NCBI GenBank assembly: GCA_001632435.1
Contig: KV423994.1
Location: forward strand, 62,001-126,000
Source of the DNA: Calocera cornea HHB12733
Lineage: Eukaryota; Basidiomycota; Dacrymycetes; Dacrymycetales; Dacrymycetaceae
Length of the DNA stretch: 64,000 nt
Reading direction: 5' to 3'
The translations under genes and the position numbers were made by a program. The notes under the pieces are model-generated. The model was given only the letters and a program-made list of their open reading frames with translations, made no database searches and had not been told where the DNA came from. Shown one piece after another: positions 44,456 to 56,350 of this stretch; the first letter of the stretch is position 1, and every line of letters begins with the position of its first letter.

Positions 44456-45248
44456 TCACTTGGACAAATCACTCCAGTTGCCCTGCCTGCTCGCGCGCTC
44501 CATGAGCAGCTTCCAGTCAAAGCGGATCCGCCGCCCGTTCGCAGACAGGTACATCGTCTTGCGCGTCCAGGCGTCTTCCGGCTCCGGACTAGAGCTGGGG
44601 CTGGGGCTGGGGGACAGGCTCCCGCTCCTGCTCTCCGGGCTGGCGGCTCGCTGCTGCTCGGAGTCAGCCTCTTCCTCCGGGTCGGCATTCGTAGGCCGGA
44701 TCTTGAGCCGCAGCTTGATGGGCTGGCTGACCTCCCCCGCCAGGGCGAGGGAGACGGTGACCTCCTTGTGCAGCCAGAGGCTTTTGGTGAGGTTCGCCCT
44801 CCTGCCCGGGGTGCTCGTGCCGCCCGCCTTCTCCCACGCGCTCGCCGATGCGCTAGGCCCCCACGCGCCCCACGCGCCCGCCTCCAGCTCGCCCGTCTCC
44901 GGGCGCTCGAACCCTGCCCAGCCGCCTCTTACCCCGCGCACGGGGTACGGGTCGCGGATGGCCGAGCTCGGGCAGTCGTAGATGCGGAAGAAAGGCGCCC
45001 ACTTGACCTCGACGCACGCGCGGCGGAACCACAGGCGCGCGAGGTGGTCCTCGACCAGGTGCTGCCAGGCTGTGCACGTGAGCCGCGCGCGCCAGGCGAG
45101 GCGCGGGGGGAGGAGGGCGAGGACGAGGCACCAGATGTCGAGCGGGACGCGCTGGGCGGTGCTGTGTGCTGGTGGGGGAGCTCCAGGCTTGTTAGCGATG
45201 GAGAGCGATGAGATAGTGGGCTGTGGGCGTACCTGGAGAGACGTCCAT
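44456..45248 (-). CDS. F-box-like protein
   Basis: Exon 1 is 45233-45248 (16 bases) and exon 2 is 44456-45168, giving 242 residues. Splicing produces an N-terminus that runs straight into an F-box-like motif, VPLDIWCLVLALLPPRLAWR followed by LTCTAWQHLVEDHLARLWF, which resembles the Skp1-binding helix bundle. The rest contains a basic, aromatic segment (RRACVEVKWAPFFRIYDC), a possible small beta domain (about residues 110-170: LWLHKEVTVSLALAGEV, IKLRLKIRP) and a Ser/Pro/Glu-rich patch. The protein ends in FDWKLLMERASRQGNWSDL. No WD40 or leucine-rich repeats are seen. An SCF adaptor role is plausible but unproven. The 64-nt intron acceptor was chosen because the nearer CACACAG acceptor breaks the frame. 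Confidence 0.65.
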
Positions 45249-45967
45249 CGTGCTCACGAGGGGAGCGTGGGCGTGGGCGAGGCAGGAGAGGTAGGGCGGG
45301 ATTATATGTACTGCTGCAGGCAGACGCCAACGGCCGCGATGGGAAACTGGCGCACCCCGAGGAGGTGAGGGTTCTGGCAGAACGAGTGTCGTGCCGGGAG
45401 CTGTTGATGGGAGCATATCATCCTCCATGGTCAGCATTTCACGCGCGGTGATGACATCAGTACGTACTGTGTGCGGCGAGCTGGCCGGGTGCCGGGCGCG
45501 GGTGGGCCGAGGACGCGCTGGGAGTGGGGAGGGATGGGCTGAGCGTGTTACGGTGCTGGACTGGACTGGCTGGGGGAGCGCGTCGGCCGCCCGGAATTCC
45601 TGCTGGGGCAACTTATGGTCCCGGAACGGCGCGGAGGAGGAGCGGGAATGAGCAGCCGTATGCGGGGGGATTGGGGCAACCGCGGGGATGCGATGCGGGT
45701 TGAGCAGACGCGGGAGGAGAAGAGAAGAGGGCGATGGGGGGGCGAAGGGCGAAGATTGTTCGGGAGGGCGATGCGATGCGATGGGTTGGGCTACCGCGGA
45801 TGGGGACGGAGATTCAGGCGCGCGCGGCATATCGCACAGTCAATGAGGCTTATGTCACCGGGAGGGGGCACAGCCACGGCCTATGGACCGCCGTCGGCCC
45901 TGACCCTCAGGCTCCCTCCCCCGCACCATCCTCACCCTCCCCGAGCAGCAGAGCAGAGCAGAGCACG
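45249..45967. promoter_or_regulatory. Divergent intergenic region (F-box-like gene and ING gene)
   Basis: 719 bases between divergent starts. It is GC-rich with no conserved ORF. It should contain both promoters; no TATA box is evident. Confidence 0.45.
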
Positions 45968-47575
45968 ATGGCAGTAACCCGCTCGGCCCACGTCAACACC
46001 CTCCTCAACGCGTACACACACGCACTCGACACCCTCCCCTTCCGCATCGCACACCACTTCTCCGACCTGAGGGAGCTGGACGCAGTCTTGGGAGGCTCCA
46101 TCCTCTCCCTGAACCGCAAGCTACACACCCTCATAAACACCCTCGACGACCCCCTCGTCCCCGCCCGCACCCGTTTCGAGCTCCTCCGCGACGTGGCAGA
46201 GGACAGCCAGAAGCTGCGCATGGGCAACGAGGACAAGATACGGTTGGCCGCCGCCGCAGTTGACGAGGTACGTCCCTCCGTCCCGCCGTCCGTCCCATGA
46301 CTGCCTCCGGTGCCTTTGAGGTCATGCAGGCTGGCTGATGCAGCGGCAGATCGAGCAGCATATTACGCACTCCTCCCACCTGATGCGAGACGCGTCCCTG
46401 CTCAACCCCGCGCTCCCCCCGCTCCTCCCCCCGCCAAGCGTCTTCCCGCACATGGCGCCGCTCAGCGCGTCGTACGTCAAGCCGGTGGAGGACAAGCGCA
46501 AGTCGCACAAGCGGGGCGCGAACGAGGGGGGAAAGCGCAAGGCCGGTACGGGCGCTGGCGGGGCGGAGGGCGAGGAGGACGACGGCGGGCGGGCGACGCC
46601 TAGTAAGCGCCGGAAGAGGGAGGGGGACAAGGAGAGGGAGAGGGAAAGGGAGAAGGAGGGGAGTGTGCAGGCGCTGCAGGCGCAGGGGAGGCTAGACGGG
46701 CGGCCCGAGAGGGAGCGCAGGACTGCCCACCCGCTCGCGCATGAGCTCGGGGAGGAGGAGGAGCCGGCCAAGCGGAAGGACAGCAAGCGGCGGAAGGCGT
46801 ACGTACTGCTTCTCAGTGTTCTGGGAGCATGGGCTGAATATATGCGCAGTGCCAGCCCAACCCCAGCATCCAGCCCGCTCCCTGCCAACTCGGGCCCGCA
46901 GATCGCCGCCCCCGTCCCCCGCCCGGCAGGGGGCATCTCCGCCTCGCACCGTGCGAAGCTGGAGGGCGCCGCGGATGGCCCAGCAACGCGCACCTCCTCC
47001 CGCTCCGAGCGGCGCCCTTCCGCGCTGGGCATCCGCCTCCTCGCCGAAGACAAGCCTTCCTCTGCGCAGGGCCACGACGGGGTGCTAGAGCCGCCCGGGG
47101 CTGATATGGACCTGGATGGGGATCGCGCGACGGAGGGCGGGGAGGGCGAGGAGGGCGGTGCGGAGACGGACGACCAGAACCCGTACTGTTTCTGCCGGAA
47201 GCCGAGCTTCGGCGAGATGATCGGGTGCGAGGACGACGATTGTGACTACCAATGGGTGCGTCTGCCGCTGCCTCTTTCCTCCTGCTGTATCCTGGGAGGA
47301 CGGTTCTTGAGGTCTGACGCGGTGTGGTGCAGTTCCATATCGCCTGCGTGAACGTCGCGGACCCGGACATGTTCGACAAGTGGTACTGCGAGGCCTGCCA
47401 GAAGCGCACGGGCAAGCGCCCGATCCTGAAGGGCCAGGGCAAGGGGAGCAACAGCAAGAAGAGCTCTGGGGGCGGCGGGGGAGGAGCGAATGGCACGAAT
47501 GGGAACGGGAATGGGAACGGGAATGGGAATGGGAACAAGAATGGTGGGGCCAAGTCGAGGAGCGCGAGGAAGTAG
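45968..47575 (+). CDS. ING-family chromatin regulator with C-terminal PHD finger
   Basis: Exons 45968-46267, 46350-46798, 46850-47255 and 47333-47575 give 465 residues. The N-terminal ~110 residues form the ING helical domain ([20 protein letters not shown], then [20 protein letters not shown]). A long basic/acidic linker follows ([26 protein letters not shown]). The PHD finger starts at C363 with [20 protein letters not shown], continues across the last intron as YQW|FHIACV, and ends with KWYCEAC, the C4HC3 pattern that binds H3K4me3. The tail is a Gly/Asn repeat. Fungal ING proteins (Yng1, Yng2, Pho23) sit in NuA3, NuA4 and Rpd3 complexes; which one this is cannot be told. The 46799-46849 intron is 51 nt and stop-free, so retention would insert 17 residues. 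Confidence 0.92.
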
Positions 47576-47724
47576 TGGTGGTGTGTTTTATTGTTGTGTA
47601 TCGCAATATATGCTGGTTTGTTTGCTGCGATGGACGTGGAAAGGATACACGGGAGTACATTGGGTGATTCTACAGCACTTTACACTTTACACGTCTCCGT
47701 CTCCTACTTCCTACTGCATACACC

Positions 47725-48757
47725 CTACCACGGGATCGTCTCCACCTCGTTATTAACACGCAGCGAGTCGAGCGGCGTGCCCGTCGCCTCGGCGTGCTTT
47801 CTCAGGCGCACCATCTCCTTCTCCAGCAGCTCGTCCGTCTTCCCCACGCGGGGGCTGACGATCCTCTCCCTCTTTCCCGTGATCCTATAGTCGACCCTGT
47901 CCTTCCCGAGCTCCCGGAGCGTCTTGAGCTCGACGAGGGAGAACTCGTCCCTCTCCGCGCGGTCGAAGTCGAACGGCTCCTTGAGGATCGCCGGCGGGTT
48001 CGTGATGAGGCGGACGTCCCTCCTCCAGTTCTGGCTCGCAGAGTGCAGCATCAGCGGGTGCAGCAGCGCCACGTCGCCCGCCTTCCCCGTCAGCTCGACG
48101 AACTCGCTGCACTCGGGGATCACGGAGCGCCAGGGGAAGCCGCCGTACTGCGGGGACTGGACGCCCTCGGGATGCTCGTAAAGCACTTTGGCGATCCGCC
48201 CGATCCCGTCCGGCGCGATCCACGTCGCGCCCCCGCCGGAGCGCACGTCGGAGAAGAGCGCGATCATCAGCAGCGCTTGTTCGGGGGAGTCGAGGTAGTG
48301 CTGCAGCTCTGGTCAGCTATGGAGGTTCGAGTGGTTGCAATGCAGGCGAGCGCACCAAGAACCAATCCCCGTCGACGTGCCACCCGTCTAGGTCGTGCGG
48401 GTCCTTCGGGCAGCTGTCCGGCGTCAGGCTGTCGTTCCCCAGATTCAGGATCAGGTTGTCCTTCCAGTCCTTGCAGAGCGGGTCGAGCCGCTCCTCCCCA
48501 CCGACGAGCTCGCACATCGCCCGCCACGCGTCTGGCGCGACGATCGACGCGGGCACGCTGTGGTGCCACGGCATGTGCATGCGGTCCGCCGTCCACGTCG
48601 ACTTGTCGTTCGGGTCGAAGCCGAGCCGCACCCACAGGTCGGCCGTGTAGAGCTTGATGTACTCGGGCTTGATCGCCCCACGGAGGATGATGTAGCCGTG
48701 CTCCATCCAGTGGTCGACTTGTTCCGGAGTCAGGAACGAGTACTTGGGCTTGACCAT
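47725..48757 (-). CDS. Phytanoyl-CoA dioxygenase (PhyH) family Fe(II)/2OG oxygenase
   Basis: Exons 48356-48757 and 47725-48300 on the minus strand give 325 residues. The N-terminus MVKPKYSFLTPEQVDHWMEH and GYIILRGAI are typical of PhyH proteins. The iron-binding HxD is in GWHVDGDW (H127, D129); the distal histidine is in the VALLHPLMLHSASQN block near residue 215 with a downstream Arg (RRDVRL) for 2-oxoglutarate. The enzyme hydroxylates an unknown substrate; fungal members act in lipid or secondary metabolism. No biosynthetic cluster surrounds it. The splice between GDWFL and HYLDSPEQALL uses a 55-nt intron. It converges on the ING gene with a 149-base gap. Confidence 0.88.
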
Positions 48758-49129
48758 CGTGTTTGTTGTTGCGGTCGAATGCTGCAGCGGGGAGGGGAGT
48801 AGTAGACTCAAGCAGGGAGATTATAACCGTTGGGACTGGGCCAGGAGCTATCAATGAAGTGCAGCAGCCTACCCCACCACGCCTCCCTACCTCATGCCCG
48901 ATAAAACACCGGGGGACAACTGCCAAACCTGGGCAACTAACCGACGCCGTGACAATTGCCGGATGCGTCGTAGTGGGTGAGGCGTAATTATCGGGCCGAG
49001 CGTCCGGCATCGGCGTTTGCCCTCGGACTTTCTTCTCTCGGCTCCGACCACTTAGTGGAAGCGAACAACGCGACGATGCTACCGCAGCGCCTCCCACCTA
49101 CATCTTGCAGAGTATGTAGTCCGGAGATA
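48758..49129. other. Intergenic region upstream of the PhyH gene
   Basis: 372 bases containing the PhyH promoter. No gene seen. Confidence 0.4.
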
Positions 49130-49510
49130 TCGCATGGGAAATTAAATGCAGGAAAAAAAGTGGCAGGGCCGTGACTGTGATTTTCTGGGCAGGCAATAGC
49201 CGGAGTGGTGCATGTGAATGAGGATTAGACCTCAAGAAGCCGCGAGGGGACAAGGTGTCAACGAGGACGATAGCTTCGTGGCGCTCCGTGACGGATTTGC
49301 GACACGGTAAGGAGTGCCCGTGCCACGGGCGATAAGGGCATGAAAACCTCTGAAGGCTACGGCACATTATTTCTTGACGCGGCCCGGGTACCCTAGTGGT
49401 AGGAGCATTACCTGCTTTGAAAGTCAGCAGGAAGCCCTAACCAGCAAGTCCCGCGTTCGACCCTACTAACCAATTCGGTAGGAACCAAGGGAGGTGATAC
49501 TTCCTTTTTT
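49130..49510 (+). repeat. tRNA-related SINE-like repeat, copy C
   Basis: A body (about 49200-49375, core CTCCGTGACGGATTTGCGAC) is followed by a tRNA-like module at 49382-49460 with A box TACCCTAGTGG and B box GCGTTCGACCC. The tail ends in CTTCCTTTTTTT (49500-49508), a plausible pol III terminator. The T-stem bases do not pair, so this is not a functional tRNA. The order of body, module and T-rich tail is the same as in the minus-strand copy at 41.7-42.1 kb. Confidence 0.75.
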
Positions 49511-49800
49511 TGGCACAGGTCTTACAGACTCATTCCATCAGCGACACCTGGCTCATCCATGTTTTCACTCTTAGACATAACCTTAGCACCACCAGCAACT
49601 CTGTTGAGCGGATACGTCAATGTAGTTTGCGAGGGTTGACAGTTGTAATGCCAACTTGACTACATCTGGTTCAAATTCTGGACCACGCAGCGCTCTCAAC
49701 TTTCCATCACCCTCACAACGTAGGAACCGAATAAAATCCAAAACACGTGCACATTATATCGCTACAAATGCAAATGAGACCAAACCATGCAAAACGATCG

Positions 49801-52800
49801 CTACGTCCTCTTCAACTTCTTCCCAGTCTTCTTCTTCCGCTCTCCATCGGTCCTGGCATCCTCATCCGCCTTTCGCTTCTTCCCACTTTCCGTGCTCTTG
49901 ACGCTCACAAGTGTCGACAATCCCTTCTTATCTCCCTTCTGCGCGAGCGACGCTACCTGCTTCTCTGCAGCAGACCAGTCCTGAGCTGCGTCATTGATGG
50001 CATATCTATACAGGATGGTCAGAAAGTGCAGACAGAGGTGGAAGGATGGGACGCACTCACTTTGACAAGTCCAGACTATCGATAATTTGCCTTTGCTGCT
50101 CCTTCCTCCGCTGGGTCTCCTCATCCTCTGCAGCAGCCTCGTCGAGCTCCTCATCGACCGTCTTCTCCAGAGGCTTCCACTCCTTCCCGTTCATGCCGTT
50201 GCCAGCGTTCCTGGAAGGCATTACCGGTTCCTCGGGGATGCTCGCTCCGATCTCCGCCTTCTGCAGATTTTGGAAGTGTGTGCACATTTTCCGGATGACC
50301 TTGATGAACAGTGCGAGGATCTGGTTGACGGGGATGTTAAGCTCAGACTCGATCTCCTCCACAGTCTTGCGCTGCAAGCCAATAGATAGGAGTATGCTCG
50401 CTTGCACACCAGATAGTCGGCCAATGGCGGATACACGGTGTAGGAAGTATAGTTGGGCGAGGATGGGGATCAGGTCCAGCACGACGTGATAGTCGAGCAT
50501 GTTCGACGCATACGACTCAAGCCGCTTGATGTCGAATGGCGTGAGGTGCAGAGGCAGCTCCTGCGAGTTCAGCTCTCGCGGCTTCTGCCTTGCAGCCACC
50601 GCACCCGAGTTGACCGCCTCCAGCAAGGAGAGTGACATGATGCTGGGAAACTCGCGGAACTTGAAGCTCAGCAAGCTAAGGAAGCGTTTCCTATAGTCCT
50701 GCGCGAACTCGGCGAGCCACTCCTGCCCGTCTTCCCGCAGCGTCTTGAGCATCACACATGTGCACTCGCCCGTGAGCTCGTTTTCCGTTTGCCGGATGTA
50801 GAGCGGGACGTAGCCGGCACGTTTCCAGAACTTGAGCAGGGGCGGAGTGAGGCCGTAGGAGACACCGAGGTACTCCAGCGGCTCTGGGGTGAGGGACGTC
50901 AGCTTGCGGAGCAGCGGTGGGAGAGCAGTGATCGGCCGCAGCGCGGGCTTCTCCGTCTGCAGATCGGCAGAAGCGTCGATAACGTCCACGTCGCGGTTGA
51001 TCTCGAGCGGCTCCTCCTTTGCCGCTTCCTCGAAGTTCAGCAGCTCGCCGCCGTAGAACGCGCGAAGCAGCTCCAGCGCACGCGCACCGTAGCCCATGCT
51101 GTTGTAGTCCGGATGCGTGGCAATCCGAACCACGCGCGCGCCGCTCAGCCCGCCAAACCCGTCGTCCTGATACTGCTGGCTGATGAGCCAGGGAATCAGG
51201 TCCCCTCCGCCGCGTATGCCGCCCCTCAGGCCCTCCATCACGCTCTCCCTGGAGATCCTGCCCTCGAGCGCGACCTGGATGACGCACAGTGGCTCCGGGA
51301 GTGTGCTCGCGTTCTCCTGGATGTCCTTGCACAGTACGAACAGGCGCTGCGCGGGCGCATCGCTCAGCAGCATCAGGTCGTCAGGTGCGTTCTTGTAGTG
51401 CGCAGCAACGTAGAGCCCCCAACACTTCTCGAGGAACTTCTCAGCGACAGGGTGGAAGGAGAAGAGCGTGTCGCGCGAGAGGCAGTAGAGGCTGCATTGG
51501 CTCGGGTGTGGGGTACCGGAGGTGGTGCTCGGTGCGGGAGGGTTGAGAAGAAGAAGCCGGGAGAGGTACGCCTCGACCGGGTCGTTCTGGGCGTACCGGA
51601 TCGGTGCGTCCAGCGTGACCTCATGCAGCTTCCTCCCGGAGGCCCCAACGGTCGAAACAACAGCCTTGCCCTTCCCCTCCGCAGCAGCTGGAAGAGACGC
51701 CACCCGCGAGCTCTCCCGGAGCTGCGCAATCAGCTTGAGTGACAAGGACCGCCCCGTGCCCTCATACCCGTTGATGGTGCTGCTGAGGATGACGAGGTAT
51801 GGGCCGAGCAGGGCTTTGACGAGCGGGAGGGGGATCGCGGCTGCTTCGTCTACGATCAGGAGCTCGGCTTGCGCGAGCGTGTGCGCGTCGCGTGGGTGGA
51901 TGTACTGGAGAGTGTCAATATCTACAAGCACACGCGTGAGGAGCTGGGAACGCACCTGGATCGTCTGCCTGCCTTTCCGCTTCAGGTCCACCCGGACAAT
52001 ATCCTTCCCCGCGCCCTCCCTCTCCTCTCCAGGCTGGGGCAGCGCCACGCGGATATCATAATCCAGATGTTCCTCCCACCCCAACTTATCCAAGCCCTTG
52101 AAGAGGAACTCGAACAAGCTCTTCAGGTTGCTGGGATGCGGAGAGGTCACAAAGATGTTCGTGAAGCCGAAATGGAGCGCCAGAGCGACGGAGAGCCCAA
52201 GGAGGGAGGACTTGCCGCGCCCGCGAGCGGAGGTGAGCGAGATAGTGTGGTTGAGCGCGTGGTGCTCCAGGTGGGGGAGGATGGCAAGCAGCCCGCGCGC
52301 CTGGTCGGCGGTCTTGCACACGTCTACTACGTCCCTCACCGGCTGGGCCTCGGAGGAGAGCGAGTCCTTGAGCACTTGAAGCTGCGCTGAGGAGGTCGAG
52401 GGGATCGTGGACGGGTCGAGCGGGGTGATGTCCTTCGCGGAGGAGAGGGGGAGCACGTTCAGCTCGTCGTCGAGCACGAGAGTGGTCGGGCACGAGCCGA
52501 GGGAGAGGATGAATCGTTCGTTGAAGCGCGAGACGGGAGCGCCGGAGGACGAGGTGCGATACCGTGCGTGGACGTCCTGCGAATACTCGATCAGTTACAC
52601 GAGCGAGGAGCAGGGTTGCACTGGGCGCACCATCGTCATGGTGTACAGCTGTCGTAGACTCCGCATCGTCTTGAGCAAGACGACAACCATGCCGCCCCCC
52701 TGGACGGTCTCGACGGTCCTCGCCCACAGGTTCGGAGTGAGCGCCTCAAAGTCCTGTAGGACGAGCATGCCGAACGTCTGCCCAAGCACCTTCTGCGTCT

Positions 52801-53122
52801 CCTTATAGTAGCAGTACCGGATATCCGTGAGCGTCACAAAGAGCTCGAACGGGCTCTGCTCGTTCGTCTCCCTCCTTCCCTGCTTCACCTCGCGCTTAAT
52901 CTTTGCCTCGCGCTTCTTGCGGTGGGATGTGAACCCGAGGTCCTTCTTGTAGCACCAGAGGACATTCGGCCTGCTGCTGACGCGGGCCTGGGACAGCAGG
53001 AAATGGAGGTTGACCACCTGGTCGCGGGACTTGTCGCCGACGAGGATGATGAGGGAGCGCTGGTTTGTGAGGGCGCAATTAGTGATGAGCGTCGGCAGGC
53101 GGGGGTCGAGCTGTTTGCGCAT
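49801..53122 (-). CDS. KRE33: RNA cytidine acetyltransferase, NAT10/Kre33 family
   Basis: Exons on the minus strand, 52631-53122, 50061-52576 and 49801-50005, give 1070 residues, close to yeast Kre33. Order of domains matches the family: the N-terminal TmcA-like region (MRKQLDPRLPTLITN, NVLWCYKKDLGF), a RecD-type helicase with Walker A GRGKSS (283-288) and DEAAAIPLP, the GNAT acetyltransferase core (VRIATHPDYNSMGYG near residue 650), and the C-terminal tRNA-binding region. The final Lys-rich exon (GKKLKRT) is typical. The enzyme makes N4-acetylcytidine in 18S rRNA and some tRNAs and is needed for 40S biogenesis in the nucleolus. The start is the first ATG after a short leader shared with the divergent PRP6 gene. 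Its immediate downstream sequence (49735-49800) resembles part of repeat copy A at 6737-6810. Confidence 0.96.
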
Positions 53123-53338
53123 CGTGGAGGAGGAGGAGGGGAGACGAGGTGGTATACCGTCGCGGACTGTGCACTTTTGTTGGGCGCTCACTGGCAACCG
53201 CACAAAAAATGTGAAGACCCTATGATGACATAAGCAGCATCTTGGGTGGCGACTCATCACCGTCCGTGGCCGTCCCTGGCACAGACAGCGCCGCACCTTG
53301 CTAACGGACGGCGACAACGACGACAGCATATACCCACC
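53123..53338. promoter_or_regulatory. Bidirectional promoter of KRE33 and PRP6
   Basis: Only 216 bases separate the two start codons, so ribosome-biogenesis and splicing genes share one promoter region. AT-rich patch CACAAAAAATGTG near 53199-53211 is the most notable element. Confidence 0.6.
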
Positions 53339-56300
53339 ATGCCGCCCGACAAGCCCAACAAACTCGCGTTCCTCGCAATGCCAGCGCCGGCTGCGTACGT
53401 CGCCGGCCTGGGGCGTGGTGCATCAGGCTTCACTACACGATCCGACATCGGTCCGGCGCGCGAGGGGCCCACACCTGCAGAGATCGCAGAGGCACAGGCG
53501 AAGCGTGGGGAGGAGCCGGACATGGACAGCGAGCAGTTCCAGGATCCCGACAATGAGATTGGATTGTTTGCTGGGGGGACATACGAGGCGGACGACGAGG
53601 AGGCTGACAAGATCTATGATGGAGTCGACGCACGCATGGATGCGCGGCGGAAGGCTAGGAGGTTAGTGCTTTTCGGCTTGTGGCCTCCCTGGCAGGCTGA
53701 TCAGCAGGGTTGCTTCGTAGTGTTCCGAGCTGACACCTTCTTCTATTATAGAGAAGCGCGAGAACAAGAAGAACTCTCCAAATTCCGCTCCGAGCGACCG
53801 AAGCTGCAGCAGCAGTTCGCGGACCTCAAGCGCGGCTTATCAGCAGTATCCGACGTCGAATGGGAGAACCTGCCCGAGGTATCCAACCTAACAGGGAAGA
53901 AGCGCAAGCTGAACAGCCGCGAGCGGACGTACGCCGTGCCCGACAGCGTGCTCGTGGGCAACAGGGACAGGAACGAATACGTCAATGCGCTCGACGCACA
54001 GCAGCAGGAGAACGGCGGGTTCGACACCCCTGCGGGCGGGATGCAGAGCTTGGTTGATATCGGCGCGGCGAGGGACAAGGTGCTTTCCTTGAAACTCGAT
54101 CAGGTACGTTCTACCCATCTCAATCCGCATTCAATGTCTGACACCCTACAGGTCTCGGGTACCGCATCTACGTCCGGACTGTCGTCAAGTATCGACCCGA
54201 AAGGGTACCTCACCTCGCTCGAGTCGCAAGTACACAAGACCGCAGCCGAGATCGGTGACATAAAAAAAGCACGCTCGCTCTTCGAATCCCTCATCAAGTC
54301 CAACCCCAAGCACGCCCCGGGCTGGATCGCCGCTGCGGCGCTGGAAGAGCACGCGGGGCACATGGTGAAAGCGCGCAAGCTGATCAAGCAGGGGTGCGAG
54401 ATGTGTCCCAAGTCCGAGGACGTGTGGCTCGAGGCTGCGCGGCTGCATGCTCCCGCCGACGCGAAAGTCATCCTCGCCGAGGCAGTACAGCATATCTCGC
54501 AGAGCGTGAAGATCTGGCTGACCGCGGCGGACCTGGAGCAGGAGGCGCTCGCGAAGAAACGCGTGCTGCGAAAGGCGCTCGAGCATATTCCCAACTCGGT
54601 ACGATTGTGGAAGGAGACGGTGAACCTAGAGACGAACCCGGCGGACGCGCGCATCCTCCTCGCCCGCGCGGTCGAACTCATCCCGTCGTCCGTCGAGCTC
54701 TGGCTCGCGCTCGCCCGGCTGGAAGTCCCCGCTCGCGCAAGGCAGGTCATCAACAAGGCCCGTCTGGCCGTGCCGACAAGCCACGAAATCTGGATCGCGG
54801 CCTGCAGGCTGATGGAGCAGGAGGGCGAGGAACAGGCGAGCATCGACCGCATGATGGCGCAGGCCGTGTTACGACTGCGCAACGCCGGGCTCGTGCTGAA
54901 GCGGGATATGTGGCTGGACGAGGCGGAGAAGGCCGAGGGCGAAGGAGCGGTCAGGACGTGTGTGGCGATCATCCGTGCTACTGTTGCGCTGGAAGTGGAG
55001 GAGGACGAGCGGTACGACCGGTGGCTGGAGGACGTGGAGGCCATGCTCGAGCGGGGCAAGGTCGAGTGCGCACGCGCCGTCCTCGCTTACGCGCTCAAGG
55101 TCTTCCCCGACCGAGCATCGCTCTGGCGCCGCGCGGCCGATCTGGAGAAGGAGCACGGGACGCGCCAGACGCTCGAGGCGATCCTTGTGGAGGCAGTCAA
55201 GTACTGCCCGCAGGCGGAGGTGCTCTGGCTCATGGCCGCCAAGGAGAAGTGGCTCTCTGGCGATGTACCCACCGCGCGCCGGGTGCTCGCGGAGGCGTTC
55301 GCTGCCAACCCGCGCAGCGAACGGATCTGGCTCGCGGCCGTCAAGCTCGAGGCGGAGAACGGCGAGATCGACATCGCCCGCCAGGTGCTGGAGAAGGCGC
55401 GCGCGGAGGCGGACACGGAGCGGATCTGGATGAAGTCGGCCGTGTTCGAGCGCCAGACGGGCAACACCGACAAGGCGCTCGAGATCGTCAACGAGGCTAT
55501 AAGGAGGTACGACACGTTCGACAAGCTATACATGATCAAGGGCCAGATTTACATCGACGACTTGGGACGGATCAAGGATGCGAGGGAGACGTACGAGCAG
55601 GGGCGGAAGAAGTGCCCCAAGTCTATCCCGCTTTGGATACTATCCAGCAGGCTGGAGGAGAAGGCCGGCATCACCATCAAGGCGAGGAGTCTGCTCGATC
55701 GAGCGCGGTTGGTCAACCCGAAGAACCCGGACCTGTGGGCGGAGAGCATACGGGTAGAGGAACGAGCGGGTCTGCAGGGCCAGGCGAAGACCTTACTTGC
55801 CAAAGGTACGTTTTATCGTGTTCCTCGGGGTAACTTTAGCCTAACACCAATCTAGCCTTACAAGACTGTCCTTCATCTGGGGTTCTTTGGTCAATGGCTA
55901 TCTGGGCCGAACCGCGCGCCAGCCGAAAACGCATCTCCGTCGACGCGATCAAAAAGTGCAATGACGATCCTCTTGTCATCCTCTCTGTGGCGCGGATGTT
56001 CTACAGCGATCGCAGCATCATGAAAGCACGGCAATGGTTCGAGCGTGCAGTCACCGCGAACCCCGACCTTGGCGATGCGTGGGCGTGGTACGTCAAGTTC
56101 GCACGCCAGTATGGGACGGAGGTTAGTGTCAGCCAATTTGCCGCTTGTTCATTGTATTGACTGGAGATCTCTGCAGGGAGAACAAAATCCCGATGCGATC
56201 GAGCGCTGCAAGACGGAGGCGGTGGTGCAACGGGCAATCGCAGCAGAACCTCATCACGGCGAGATGTGGCAGGCGATCGCGAAGGACATGAAGCACTCGC

Positions 56301-56350
56301 GGAAAAGTACTGCGGAGATCCTTGAAATGGTAGTTGCCTCGTTGGAGTAG
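53339..56350 (+). CDS. PRP6: U4/U6.U5 tri-snRNP splicing factor PRP6/PRPF6
   Basis: Exons 53339-53661, 53752-54103, 54152-55805, 55856-56121 and 56177-56350 give 922 residues. The N-terminal PRP1_N domain has [20 protein letters not shown] and [20 protein letters not shown], then an acidic helix and basic linker. From about residue 270 the protein is a solenoid of HAT/TPR repeats with regular W-x2-A-A-x2-E spacing ([37 protein letters not shown] and so on). It bridges U5 and U4/U6 snRNPs in the spliceosome. The first two introns (90 and 48 nt) have no in-frame stop and are multiples of three, so a continuous reading is possible, but their splice signals are strong and the retained residues are unlike the family. 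Confidence 0.95.

Noticed and set aside
54394..55833. 479-codon open frame on the same strand as PRP6, other phase
   Set aside because: Overlaps the HAT repeats of PRP6 in a different frame; no domain, composition Gly/Arg/Ala.
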